Shown in pieces: positions 1-9,132 of a DNA stretch of 64,000 nt. Position numbers and translations under genes: made by a program. The notes below the pieces were generated by a model. That model worked only from the letters and a program-made list of their open reading frames with translations. It had not been told where the DNA came from and did no database searches. The number at the start of each line of letters is the position of its first letter. Within the stretch, counting starts at the first letter, position 1. The DNA comes from Bacteroidota bacterium (GTDB taxonomy: Bacteria; Bacteroidota; Bacteroidia; CAIKAF01). Where the stretch lies: NCBI GenBank assembly GCA_023432985.1, contig JAEZEQ010000002.1, positions 1 to 64,000 of the forward strand. The letters run 5' to 3'.

Positions 1-2
1 GG

Positions 3-563
3 AAAAAAGGAGCCGAAGAATTTGCTAAAATAGTAGAGGGCTATATTCGCGATTTAGCCATGCCTCATGCCTGCTTTTTAGGCGAAGTGAAAGAATTGGA
101 TACGATGAATGAATGGGGTATGGATGCCGTGCATTTTTGGTTTAGCGCCAATGCAGGCCATGAACCGGTGGAGCTGCATAAATCGGCATCGGGCGGAGAA
201 ATGAGCCGCGTTATGCTGGCTATTAAATATGCCATTACCCAAAAATCACAATTGCCCGCCATAGTTTTTGATGAAATTGATACGGGCATTTCGGGTCGAG
301 TAGCCGATCTGGCGGGACAAATGATGCAGGATTTAAGCCATTATTCACAAGTCATCGCCATTACACATTTGCCCCAAATTGCCGCTAAAGGTAAACAACA
401 TTTTAAGGTAGAGAAAAGAATAGTTCAAGATAAAGCAAGAACCGATTTAATACTCCTTAGTCCGGATAAACGTATAGAAGAATTGGCCAGCATGCTCAGT
501 GGTGAACATCTCTCTGAGGCCGCCATGCAAAATGCACGTGACTTATTGGGCTCAAATGCCTGA
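3..563 (+). CDS. recN: DNA repair protein RecN, C-terminal part
   Basis: RecN is an SMC-like ATPase that acts in double-strand-break repair. The frame is open from the window edge, so only the last 186 codons are present and the N-terminal Walker A half lies outside. The ABC signature SGGEMSR, the Walker B segment IVFDEIDTGISG and the switch-histidine segment ITHLPQIAAKG appear in the order expected for the C-terminal ATPase lobe. The first ATG inside the window (60) is internal, because the codons before it also fit RecN. Its last 12 bases overlap the convergent TetR gene. Confidence 0.95.
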   Translation, partial: KKGAEEFAKIVEGYIRDLAMPHACFLGEVKELDTMNEWGMDAVHFWFSANAGHEPVELHKSASGGEMSRVMLAIKYAITQKSQLPAIVFDEIDTGISGRVADLAGQMMQDLSHYSQVIAITHLPQIAAKGKQHFKVEKRIVQDKARTDLILLSPDKRIEELASMLSGEHLSEAAMQNARDLLGSNA

Positions 564-1112
564 TTTTATTTTCTGATAAAATAATCCCCGGATATACTGA
601 CTGAAATAAAAGGAACCGGCGGTTTCGACTGAACATTGTTGATATAATGGCCAAAAGAGCTTCGACGCAATTTGTTTGTTTAACTCGGGGTAACCCCTTT
701 GTCGGAATTTATTGAAAGGAAGGTCTTCGTTCAACCCCAAAATTTCTTCCAATAAATGCTCTATCTGTGCACTCAACGGATGAAAATGAATTTGGGGAAT
801 AAACCCCAATTGCAATGACAAAGTTTGCAAATGTTCGAAAAGCACTTTGGAAAATAATTCCGGACTGTGCGGACCCGATTCAATAACCCTCTCCAAACAC
901 TGCTTGGTGCAATCTAAAATTTCATCTAAGATAACTTCCTTCGATTTGAAAAAAGTATAAACGGTTGACCTCGATAACCCGGCATGAGTAGCAATCATTT
1001 CCATGGTTACAGAATGATAACCTTGCTCTGAAAATAAATGAGAAGCCGCTTCCAAAATACGAAGCAAGGTCATTTTTTTTTTACGGCTTAAGGTATCGGT
1101 CAATGTTTCCAT
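552..1112 (-). CDS. TetR/AcrR family transcriptional regulator
   Basis: A 186-residue DNA-binding regulator. Residues about 12-62 form the TetR helix-turn-helix: an ILEAASHLFSEQG helix, then TMEMIATHAGLSRSTVYTFF as the recognition part. The C-terminal ligand-binding region is not recognisable, so the inducer is unknown. It converges on recN, and the upstream neighbour RF3 runs in the same direction but is a housekeeping gene, so no target can be inferred from context. It probably regulates its own promoter, but no operator is evident in the short gap at 1113-1136. Confidence 0.85.
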   Translation of the reverse strand: METLTDTLSRKKKMTLLRILEAASHLFSEQGYHSVTMEMIATHAGLSRSTVYTFFKSKEVILDEILDCTKQCLERVIESGPHSPELFSKVLFEHLQTLSLQLGFIPQIHFHPLSAQIEHLLEEILGLNEDLPFNKFRQRGYPELNKQIASKLFWPLYQQCSVETAGSFYFSQYIRGLFYQKIKSGI

Positions 1113-1136
1113 TTCGTACCGTAATAATACGAAAAA

Positions 1137-2735
1137 TTATGATAGCATTTCTGTTTTAAATTCGCTCGTTTGATGAAATGATAATTCGGGATAATCTTGT
1201 TTGGCCATGTTCAACATCCAGGCACTTGGGGCCAGAAAAACGGGATTCTCGTCTTTGTCGAAAGCGATTTGCCCTTGTTTTACACGTATGAATTCTTCCA
1301 GCTTGGCCTTATTATCGGTCGTAATCCACAATGCTTTATAAAAAGATAAGGATTCGAAACGACATTTTGCACCGTATTCATGTTCCAAACGATATTGAAT
1401 TACCTCAAATTGTAATTCGCCCACCGTACCAATAACCTTACGATTGCCCGGCTGCATAAGGAATAACTGAGCTACACCCTCGTCGGTAAGTTGCCGTATG
1501 CCCTTTTCCAATTGCTTGGTTTTTAATGGGTCGGCGTTGATTAATTCTTTGAATATTTCGGGACTAAAACTTGGAATGCCTCTGTATATCATATTTTCAC
1601 CCTCGGTGAGCGTATCCCCAATTTTAAAATTCCCCGAATCATACAAACCGATTACATCTCCCGGATACGCTTCGTCAATTATCTGTTTGTCGGATGCTAA
1701 AAATGAAGTGGGATTACTAAAACGTAAATCCTGATTTAATCGCGTATGTTTATAAAATTTACCTCGCTGAAAGGTGCCGCTTACTATACGTAAAAAGGCT
1801 ACGCGATCGCGATGACGCGGATCTAAATTGGCGTGAATTTTGAAAATAAAACCACTGAATTTTTCCTCTTCAGGTTTCACATAACGCTGATCTGTTTCTC
1901 TTCCAACCGGAGCCGGTGCTATGCGAATAAATGTCTCCAGCAATTCTTTTACCCCAAAATTATTTAATGCCGATCCGAAAAATACAGGTGCTATTTCCCC
2001 TTTTAAATAAGCTTCTTTATCGAAACTTGGATATACACCCTCAACCAATTCTACATCATTGCGCAATTGCTCAGCCGGCTCTTCTCCAACGATTTCATCG
2101 AGTTGGGGATCATTTAAATCTTTTAATTCGATTTGATCTTTTTCGATTTTTGTTTTATTGGCCGCAAATAAATTTAATTTTTGATCGAATAAATTATATA
2201 CGCCCTGAAATCGGGATCCCATACCTATAGGCCAGGCGAGGGGACGAACCTTTATGGATAATTTGTTTTCTAATTCATCCAATAAATCAAACGGATCTTG
2301 TCCTTCCCGATCGAGTTTGTTTATAAAAACAATAACTGGCGTGTTCCGCATTCTACAAACTTCCATCAGGCGTTCGGTTTGTGCTTCCACACCATTAGCG
2401 GCATCAATAACTAATATTACAGAGTCTACCGCAGTCAAGGTTCTATATGTGTCTTCGGCAAAATCTTTGTGTCCCGGTGTATCGAGCAGGTTGATTTTAG
2501 CGCCCATATATTCAAAGGCCATAACCGATGTGGCTACAGAGATTCCTCTTTGCTTCTCTATTTCCATGAAGTCGGACGTGGCCGTTTTTTTAATCTTGTT
2601 CGATTTTACTGCACCGGCCGTTTGTATTGCTCCACCAAATAAGAGTAGCTTTTCGGTTAATGTCGTTTTCCCCGCATCGGGGTGAGATATAATGGCAAAT
2701 GTGCGCCGTTTATTTATTTCTGAAGCCAAATTCAT
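1137..2735 (-). CDS. prfC: Peptide chain release factor 3
   Basis: RF3 is a translational GTPase that recycles RF1/RF2 from the ribosome after peptide release. The 532 residues match the usual family length. GTPase motifs are in order: G1 SHPDAGKTTLTEKLL (from about residue 17), G3 DTPGHKDF, G4 NKLDRE. The threonine of the switch region lies in the QRGISVATS segment. The start MNLASEINKRR fits family members. A TAnnTTTG promoter box ends only four bases upstream of the ATG, so the transcript may be nearly leaderless. The gene behind it (WbqC-like) is 20 bp upstream. Confidence 0.95.
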   Translation of the reverse strand: MNLASEINKRRTFAIISHPDAGKTTLTEKLLLFGGAIQTAGAVKSNKIKKTATSDFMEIEKQRGISVATSVMAFEYMGAKINLLDTPGHKDFAEDTYRTLTAVDSVILVIDAANGVEAQTERLMEVCRMRNTPVIVFINKLDREGQDPFDLLDELENKLSIKVRPLAWPIGMGSRFQGVYNLFDQKLNLFAANKTKIEKDQIELKDLNDPQLDEIVGEEPAEQLRNDVELVEGVYPSFDKEAYLKGEIAPVFFGSALNNFGVKELLETFIRIAPAPVGRETDQRYVKPEEEKFSGFIFKIHANLDPRHRDRVAFLRIVSGTFQRGKFYKHTRLNQDLRFSNPTSFLASDKQIIDEAYPGDVIGLYDSGNFKIGDTLTEGENMIYRGIPSFSPEIFKELINADPLKTKQLEKGIRQLTDEGVAQLFLMQPGNRKVIGTVGELQFEVIQYRLEHEYGAKCRFESLSFYKALWITTDNKAKLEEFIRVKQGQIAFDKDENPVFLAPSAWMLNMAKQDYPELSFHQTSEFKTEMLS

Positions 2736-2739
2736 GCCG

Positions 2740-2747
2740 CAAAGGTA
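2740..2747 (-). promoter_or_regulatory. Bacteroidota -7 box for prfC
   Basis: On the minus strand these bases read TACCTTTG, an exact match to the TAnnTTTG consensus of the primary Bacteroidota sigma factor. The ATG of prfC follows after four bases, implying a very short or absent 5' leader. I see no convincing -33 TTG at 18-20 bp spacing. Confidence 0.6.
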
Positions 2748-2755
2748 TGCATTCC

Positions 2756-3337
2756 TTACAAAAATAGTAAACGTGCAGCCCTTCCTTCATGAAATAATGC
2801 ATCCAATATGCTGATATTGCTTTCTACACTGTATCGATCTTTATTCAGATGCCTATAGGAAACAGGCTTGTATTCTTGTAAAGGTTTCCTCAAATCTGTT
2901 GTGCATTTTTCTATATAGCTTAATGAAAAGCTCGTAGAGTCTATGGATAGCCCTAATTCTTTCAAAATCCACTCTAATAATGCCCGGTTCAATTGAGTTA
3001 AAAATGGGAAATTTTGTGCGTAAATGTCCTCAAGCTCTGGTCCGTAATACGCATAAAATGGAGTTTTACTATAGGCCGTTTGTAATGCTTTTTTATGTTG
3101 ATGTACCCAGTTTTCTGCATATGAAATGCGCACCTGATGCATGGGCGTCTTCTGATTTTTTCCTTTTTCCAATGGAACCACCAAACGCTCAATCCCATTG
3201 GCCCCCGCAATATGATAGCGGTTACGAAAATTTTGTTTTATATAATGTTCGCCCAAATCTATAATCGGATTTTTTGCCTTGAATAAAGCTTCTATCCAAT
3301 ATAAAGGCGGATTTAAATACATAGGAAATACCTCCAT
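2756..3337 (-). CDS. WbqC-like family protein
   Basis: A 193-residue protein resembling the WbqC family, which is often found with surface-polysaccharide genes and whose reaction is not established. Family-like features are the N-terminal Pro/Tyr-rich strand, the FRNRYHIAGANGIERLVVPL segment and the VRISYAENWVHQHKKAL segment. Its ATG overlaps the stop of the preceding membrane-protein gene by one base (TAATG), indicating translational coupling. The lepB / membrane protein / WbqC order makes a three-gene operon with an envelope theme. The function is inferred only at family level. Confidence 0.8.
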   Translation of the reverse strand: MEVFPMYLNPPLYWIEALFKAKNPIIDLGEHYIKQNFRNRYHIAGANGIERLVVPLEKGKNQKTPMHQVRISYAENWVHQHKKALQTAYSKTPFYAYYGPELEDIYAQNFPFLTQLNRALLEWILKELGLSIDSTSFSLSYIEKCTTDLRKPLQEYKPVSYRHLNKDRYSVESNISILDALFHEGRAARLLFL

Positions 3338-4641
3338 TATAATAAATGATCTATTTTGAATAAATTATCGTAATACTGTTCTTTGGTTGCACTATCCCAA
3401 TGTATTTTACCTTTTCGGTATTGCCACTGACTTAAATATCCGAAATAGATAAAGAGCAAGAGGAAAAAATAATTCATATTTCGGACCCATTCATTTCGAC
3501 ATGCCGAAAAATAATATGCGATTGGTATGGCAAAAAGGGGATAAAACTCTATAAATACCCGCGTTCCTAATCCGCCCCCATAATACCACATCCACCAACT
3601 GGAAAATAAATAGGTCAGCCCTATAAAAAATGCAATAAAGAATAAGGCTCCCATCTTGCTCCTTTTTCTATACCAATAAATAAGCGCAGGGAACAGGAAT
3701 AGAAAAAGGGGAGTATACACAAAAAAACCTTTGCGATAACTCCACAAAAATTCGTAAAAATGTGCCTGTAAAAACAAGAAACGCTCTTCGTTATAACTGT
3801 ATACAAAGAATGATCCTGTTGCTGCTTTATAATATATAAATTGTAAGGACAGAATGCATATCGCGACAAAGGCTGCAATAAGATAGGGACGAATTTTTGT
3901 CCCGGAGAAAAAGCTGCGTAAATCACCGGAAATAAAGGGCAAGGCAAATAAAATAATGGCATTTACAGGTCTGATAAGGCAAATCATACCAAAAGTAAAT
4001 CCCAATAAAAGCATGGTAGAAATACGGAGATTCCCTTGTATCATACAGGTACTCAAATACAGAAAAAGACTAATAAAAGCAAAAGAAAAAATATGCGATA
4101 ATCCGGGTTCGCTCACTATATAATAACCGGCATTTGTCCCCAAAAGCACACAGTAGGCCAAAATTATAGCCCATTTTTTTTCTATGCCCAGGCGCAACAT
4201 AGTCTGAATCATGAAATAAAGTCCGCATAAAAAATAGGCTATGGCTGCCAGATGTATAGCATAATAAAATGGCATTTCATATCCCGAACAAGGGATGGAG
4301 AGCGCAGAATAGCTTAGCCAAACGGGAACGAAAAATGGGAGAGAGGCAAGAGCCGTGCCCATATAATACTTATTGATTGTAGCTCCATCGGGGTATTCTC
4401 TGAAATCGAAGGGCTCTCGATTGTCGGATTTAAAAAATGCGATGTTCTCATCATACCACCCAAAGTCTATATCCTGATATATAAAAACAGCTGGCAAATA
4501 AGCGTAATATCCAAGAGCGTCGGACTTTAGCAGCTTTTTTATATTATCTTCTTTCCATGATGTAAACAGAGCTGTGACCAATATGAACAAGGTCCAGATA
4601 ATCACATGTAAACGCAGGGATGTGAAGGCTTTTCTTTTCAA
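3337..4641 (-). CDS. Multi-pass membrane protein, possibly GT-C type glycosyltransferase
   Basis: A 434-residue integral membrane protein with about ten hydrophobic segments and aromatic-rich loops. An acidic motif follows the first membrane span (SDALGYYAYLPAVFIYQD), as in membrane-embedded dolichyl/polyprenyl-phosphate-sugar-dependent transferases. I recognise no certain family, so the GT-C assignment rests on topology and that loop. It sits 2 bp after lepB and overlaps the next gene (WbqC-like) by one base, so it belongs to a coupled operon. A role in modifying surface glycans is plausible from the WbqC neighbour but unproven. Confidence 0.6.
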   Translation of the reverse strand: MKRKAFTSLRLHVIIWTLFILVTALFTSWKEDNIKKLLKSDALGYYAYLPAVFIYQDIDFGWYDENIAFFKSDNREPFDFREYPDGATINKYYMGTALASLPFFVPVWLSYSALSIPCSGYEMPFYYAIHLAAIAYFLCGLYFMIQTMLRLGIEKKWAIILAYCVLLGTNAGYYIVSEPGLSHIFSFAFISLFLYLSTCMIQGNLRISTMLLLGFTFGMICLIRPVNAIILFALPFISGDLRSFFSGTKIRPYLIAAFVAICILSLQFIYYKAATGSFFVYSYNEERFLFLQAHFYEFLWSYRKGFFVYTPLFLFLFPALIYWYRKRSKMGALFFIAFFIGLTYLFSSWWMWYYGGGLGTRVFIEFYPLFAIPIAYYFSACRNEWVRNMNYFFLLLFIYFGYLSQWQYRKGKIHWDSATKEQYYDNLFKIDHLL

Positions 4642-4643
4642 AA

Positions 4644-6269
4644 TTAAAAACGGGTAAATATTCTATCCCATCGAATGCGTTGGAAGATATTTCCTTTTTT
4701 ATTGGCATCGGCGCTAAACCAAATTATGGATGCTTTGCCAACTACATGGTCTTCGGGAACAAAACCCCAATAACGACTATCGAGAGAGTTATGTCTATTA
4801 TCACCCATAAGCCAGTAATAATCCATCTTGAAAGTATAGCTTTTACTCTCCACATCATTGATGAAATATTTTCCGTCTTTAACTTCCAGTTTATTTCCTT
4901 CGTAAATGGATATTATACGCTTATAAATGGGAAAATTATCCGGATTTAATTCGACACTTTGTCCTTTTTTCGGAATATAAATAGGTCCCATATTGTCTAT
5001 TGACCAACCCCTTCCATCATGTGGGAATACGGTATGCGAAGTGGAATCCAGAGGATTAATAACCCGGGTAACAGAAACCACACCATTGAAAGTACGTAGT
5101 TTTTGAGCCTGACTTTCGGTAAGCGTATATCTGCGGCGCGGCATTTGCATCATTTTTTGTGCGGCATTAAAGGTGTTAGGACCTTCCATTAAATCCTCGG
5201 GTGTAATGCCCATTTGAAACATGGCATTTTTATTTGGTTCAGCCGAAATAATAACATCATAATGATACTCTCTATTTTCATTTTGCGCTTCTTCCACATC
5301 ATTGATGAAAAGGATGCCATCTTTAATTTCAAGTTTATCTCCGGCTATACCTACACATCGTTTTACGAAATTTTCTCTTTTGTCAACAGGTCTGGTAACC
5401 AATGGATAATCAGCAGGATTATTCTGAATTAATTTTCTTACTTTATCCTCATACATTTGATACGAATCTTGTTTAGCCCCACTTGCATGAAACTCCATAT
5501 CGGCATTTTGTCGAATGAAATTATTATAACTCATGGCAAATAATTCCGGAGTATTGATTACGGTATCGGCTTCCGGAAAATTGAAGACCATTATATCTCC
5601 ATTTTTGGGTTTGGATAAAGCAGGAAATCGGGTATATTTTATATGTGGCCTCTCTATATAAGATTTGCTTAAAGGAAGTCCTTTAATAGGTAAGTCGGCC
5701 CATTTATTATGCGTAAACGGAATGGTGAATGGGGTATTGGGCAGTCGGATTCCATATGCAAATTTGCTGACAAAAAGATAGTCTCCAATAAGCATAGACT
5801 CTTCCATGGAAGATGAAGGGATTTGATAAGGTTCGTAGGTATAGGTTTTCACTATGGTGGCTACAATTATTGCAAATAAGGCAGCTTCAGCCCATTCTCT
5901 CCACCATACTTTGGGCCTAACCGGCAATTGATCGGGTTGTATATATTGGGTTTTAGGGTCAAAGCCAAGTTTTGGTAAAAAATATACAGGTGCAATAATA
6001 CCTAAAATATGATTTTTAACACCAGTGAAACCAAAGCTATTATATAGGTTAACCAACATGCTCCAGATGACTAAAAGTCCGATTCCGGGAAATATAGTAC
6101 CTATAACCCAGTAAGCGGGTTTGCCGGTTATTTTTTGTACAATCCAGAAATTATACAAGGGCACAAAAGCTTTCCAAGATGCTACTCCAGCCTTAGGAAA
6201 TAAAGTATAAAGTCCCAAAACTATACCTATGGCGGTTGTAATCAGATAAATTAAAACGATATAATACAT
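4644..6269 (-). CDS. lepB: Signal peptidase I, long form with insertion
   Basis: Cleaves signal peptides of exported proteins at the periplasmic face of the inner membrane. Of 541 residues, the first ~110 carry hydrophobic segments that are not part of the peptidase core. A further membrane span (about 126-142) precedes the catalytic domain. The nucleophile is Ser154 in PSSSMEES, the general base is Lys303 in VKRCVG, and box E GDNRHNSLDSR is at 489-499. About 145 residues separate Lys303 from a second KR..I..G.KLE.KDG..FINDVE segment (450-474) that repeats 303-326. It is first in an operon with a membrane protein and a WbqC-like gene. Confidence 0.92.
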   Translation of the reverse strand: MYYIVLIYLITTAIGIVLGLYTLFPKAGVASWKAFVPLYNFWIVQKITGKPAYWVIGTIFPGIGLLVIWSMLVNLYNSFGFTGVKNHILGIIAPVYFLPKLGFDPKTQYIQPDQLPVRPKVWWREWAEAALFAIIVATIVKTYTYEPYQIPSSSMEESMLIGDYLFVSKFAYGIRLPNTPFTIPFTHNKWADLPIKGLPLSKSYIERPHIKYTRFPALSKPKNGDIMVFNFPEADTVINTPELFAMSYNNFIRQNADMEFHASGAKQDSYQMYEDKVRKLIQNNPADYPLVTRPVDKRENFVKRCVGIAGDKLEIKDGILFINDVEEAQNENREYHYDVIISAEPNKNAMFQMGITPEDLMEGPNTFNAAQKMMQMPRRRYTLTESQAQKLRTFNGVVSVTRVINPLDSTSHTVFPHDGRGWSIDNMGPIYIPKKGQSVELNPDNFPIYKRIISIYEGNKLEVKDGKYFINDVESKSYTFKMDYYWLMGDNRHNSLDSRYWGFVPEDHVVGKASIIWFSADANKKGNIFQRIRWDRIFTRF

Positions 6270-6349
6270 AAGTCAAATCTAATAGCACAATGATACAAAA
6301 TCTAAATGGTCTCTGTATGTTTTTTTAGATGTATGGCTCTATAATACAG

Positions 6350-6373
6350 AAAAAGTCGCCCTAGGGAGCGACT
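6350..6373 (-). terminator. Rho-independent terminator after the 889-residue secreted protein gene
   Basis: On the minus strand AGTCGC and GCGACT arms enclose an eight-base loop and are followed by a T run, 28 bases after the stop of the secreted-protein gene. Confidence 0.7.
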
Positions 6374-6400
6374 ATTTCTAAAATTGTAAAACAGCATGGA

Positions 6401-9070
6401 TTAATCTTTTCCAAATACGGTTACGGTTTGTTTGAATTTAGATAATTCACCGTCGCAATTGGTATAAATAATGGTCAAGTAATAAACGCCGCTTGAAATA
6501 TTTTTAGGTTCCCAAAGAATTTGTTTTTCATCGGTATCATATACTTTAGTTCCCCAGCGATTGAAAATTTTACAATTAAAGGTTTCACTGTCGAGGAATT
6601 CATTTGTAGTATAGACCTGATTAAAGGTATCTCCGTTTGGTGTAAACACATTGGGCAAATTTTGCGGATCGGCACCGGTTTGCATGGTTACCTGTGACGT
6701 GTCTGAATAAGTGCCACAAGCATTCACAATGGTTACCACCAATTCCCCGCTTTGGGTTAAGTCTACCGATGGGCCTGTGCCTGTTGCTGCTCCCGACCAG
6801 GTTATAACATCTCCCGGGGCATACTGCGATGAATCCAGAGATAAGGTATAAGCGACCCCGTCGCATATGGTTATGCTTGGTGGAATATCGGGCGCACTGG
6901 GTTGCGAAATATGAACATAGATGCTGTCTGTAGCTTTACAATTGGCATTATCGGTAACCGTTAAATAATACCAACCTCCGCTTGATACCACATTGGTATC
7001 GGTATTAACACCATTACTCCAATTATATGCAGTGATGGGTGGATTGCCTGCAATAGGCATAGTATCATTGAATAAAGTAAGCGTATTGCCGGCACAAATT
7101 CCCGTTGTATCGTAATCGGGATGTATGAGTACGGGTACTTCAGGATTGAGAATAACGGTAAATATACTGGAACCACAAGCTCCGGTAGAATCATAAAATA
7201 CGGTATATTGTATGGTTTGAGTGCCCGAACCTGTATTGGTGGCCTGGAATGTTGGTGCAGCTATATTGTCCGCACTCAAATGCGTAGCCGGAGTCCAGAA
7301 ATAATTTACACCGGGTATATTATTTTGATTTGATGGCTTGGCTTCATTGAGTATAAAAGGCGTATTCGAGCAAATAAATCGAGGTGCCCAGGTCAAAGTC
7401 ATAAGATTGGGTTGAAATACCTCAACCGTATCTGTCACCACACAACCATTGCTGTCGGTAACCGTAATTTGGAATACACCGGCATCCGTACTGTCTTGAT
7501 CCTCTGCGGTTGGGTTTTGAACAGAACCGCCGGAAATGGTTGTCCACTGATAGGTAAAGGGAGCTTGAGTTCCCGTTACGGTCATATCAATTACCCCATC
7601 TCCTGTGCCCACACAAGAAAGACTGTCTATATCGAAAGATAAACTAAATTGAGGCGGTTGCACGGTAAGATAGAAACTGTCTTTTACCGCCGTATAAATA
7701 CCACAACCTTCTGATGCGGTAACCACAACCCAACCCGAACTAATCGCGGGGACATTAAGCGGATTTGCTCCGGCCACACCGGGGCCCACCCATGTGACCG
7801 TATATGGCGGCACACCACCGCTATAAATGGCATTTGCAGAATAGGGTGTGCCGGGGCATCGGATAAGATCCGGACCTGCATCAACGGTGAGAGGAGTCAA
7901 GTCTTGTATCATCAGGGTTACCTCCGAGACCACTGTGTCTCCACATAAATTGACCATGGTAATATTAAAATTCACAGATTCGGGTCCCTCAGTCACCCCA
8001 TCCGGAACTATAGTCATTGTAATAGAAACAGAATCAGATCCTGCAGGGAAAACGACGTTAGCTGGAAATGTACCACCGCCCACCTGAAAGTCGACCCCAT
8101 TTGTCGCCGTACCACCAATGGTAACCGGAGCAACGAAAGGATTTGATAAATCGCCGAATCTTCTGAATGTAAGGGTTACGTCCGAACATCCTTCATATAT
8201 TAAAGTGTCGTTTATGGCAGAGGTATAATTGTAATTCGGAGTAATCGTAACGATATTACTGGTGAAAGAGTTTTTCTCTAAAAACACCCAACTGTCGTAA
8301 ACGGAGTCTCCACCATCTGCAATGGCAAGTTTGATTGTATAGGTCTGACAAGGAATTACCGGTGCAACAGCAGTAAGACGCACCGTAAATCCGTCCGGCG
8401 CCACTCCTGACGGAGCCCCACAAAGATTATCAATATAGTAGTTGCAATTGGGATATATACCTGTATTACATGCACCCGTACAACCACTGAAATTTCCATT
8501 ATTCACGGTATTGATACTCACGGGAGTTCCCGTTCCGGGAATTAAAGCGATATTAAAATCGACATAATTTCCTCCAAGCGGATTCGGACCTGAAATTAAA
8601 AAGGCAAAAACGTCATTTACACCCCCATTCACAAATTCATTATACTCCTCCGATCCAAATACATAATCGAATTTTAATGTATCTCCGGATGGAATAAAAT
8701 CAAATTGCAATACAGCCGCATCGTTGGTTGTTACCCCGGCAATGTTTGTAAGAATGGGATTTCCTGCAGTGCCGTTGGACGTGGAACAGAAATTGGCCGG
8801 CGGACCGTTTAATAGAGGGTCGGTTGCGTTCCCGGTAGAAATAATAACCCCCGCACTTATAGGCAGGTTGGTTCCACTACTGGTGTATTTAGACAAAGCA
8901 TTCGCACTACCCGTATAGGAAATATTGCTGACATTTAATCCGCCACCTACCAACTCATTCATTACTGCCTGATTAGGAGTAACCGCAGTGGTGGTTATGG
9001 TTTGTGAAAAGGATTGGGGTAAGAGTATACCTGATAAAATAAATACTAAGATGTAATTAATAAATTTCAT
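6401..9070 (-). CDS. Secreted multidomain protein with gliding-motility-type (T9SS type B) C-terminal domain
   Basis: An 889-residue cell-surface or secreted protein. Residues 1-22 are a signal peptide ending SFSQ. About 28-270 resemble the choice-of-anchor L domain (FDYVFGSEEYNEFV, VNDVFAFLISGP, YTIKLAIADGGDSVYDSWVF). About 285-390 look Calx-beta-like. About 475-555 resemble a SprB repeat (PFTYQW, ITVTDSNGC). The last ~83 residues (NVFTPNGDTFNQVY, FNRWGTKVYD, SSGVYYL) form the gliding-motility-associated domain that routes proteins through the type IX secretion system. It appears to be a single-gene transcript with its own terminator. The ligand or adhesive role is unknown. Confidence 0.88.
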   Translation of the reverse strand: MKFINYILVFILSGILLPQSFSQTITTTAVTPNQAVMNELVGGGLNVSNISYTGSANALSKYTSSGTNLPISAGVIISTGNATDPLLNGPPANFCSTSNGTAGNPILTNIAGVTTNDAAVLQFDFIPSGDTLKFDYVFGSEEYNEFVNGGVNDVFAFLISGPNPLGGNYVDFNIALIPGTGTPVSINTVNNGNFSGCTGACNTGIYPNCNYYIDNLCGAPSGVAPDGFTVRLTAVAPVIPCQTYTIKLAIADGGDSVYDSWVFLEKNSFTSNIVTITPNYNYTSAINDTLIYEGCSDVTLTFRRFGDLSNPFVAPVTIGGTATNGVDFQVGGGTFPANVVFPAGSDSVSITMTIVPDGVTEGPESVNFNITMVNLCGDTVVSEVTLMIQDLTPLTVDAGPDLIRCPGTPYSANAIYSGGVPPYTVTWVGPGVAGANPLNVPAISSGWVVVTASEGCGIYTAVKDSFYLTVQPPQFSLSFDIDSLSCVGTGDGVIDMTVTGTQAPFTYQWTTISGGSVQNPTAEDQDSTDAGVFQITVTDSNGCVVTDTVEVFQPNLMTLTWAPRFICSNTPFILNEAKPSNQNNIPGVNYFWTPATHLSADNIAAPTFQATNTGSGTQTIQYTVFYDSTGACGSSIFTVILNPEVPVLIHPDYDTTGICAGNTLTLFNDTMPIAGNPPITAYNWSNGVNTDTNVVSSGGWYYLTVTDNANCKATDSIYVHISQPSAPDIPPSITICDGVAYTLSLDSSQYAPGDVITWSGAATGTGPSVDLTQSGELVVTIVNACGTYSDTSQVTMQTGADPQNLPNVFTPNGDTFNQVYTTNEFLDSETFNCKIFNRWGTKVYDTDEKQILWEPKNISSGVYYLTIIYTNCDGELSKFKQTVTVFGKD

Positions 9071-9132
9071 TGGTTGTCTTGTTTAGTTTTATAAAATTAT
9101 TAAAAATTCATAAACAACCAAAACTTTAAAAT

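Noticed and set aside
2254..2685. 143-codon plus-strand open frame inside prfC
   Set aside because: Antisense to the conserved GTPase domain; Ser/Ile-rich shadow.
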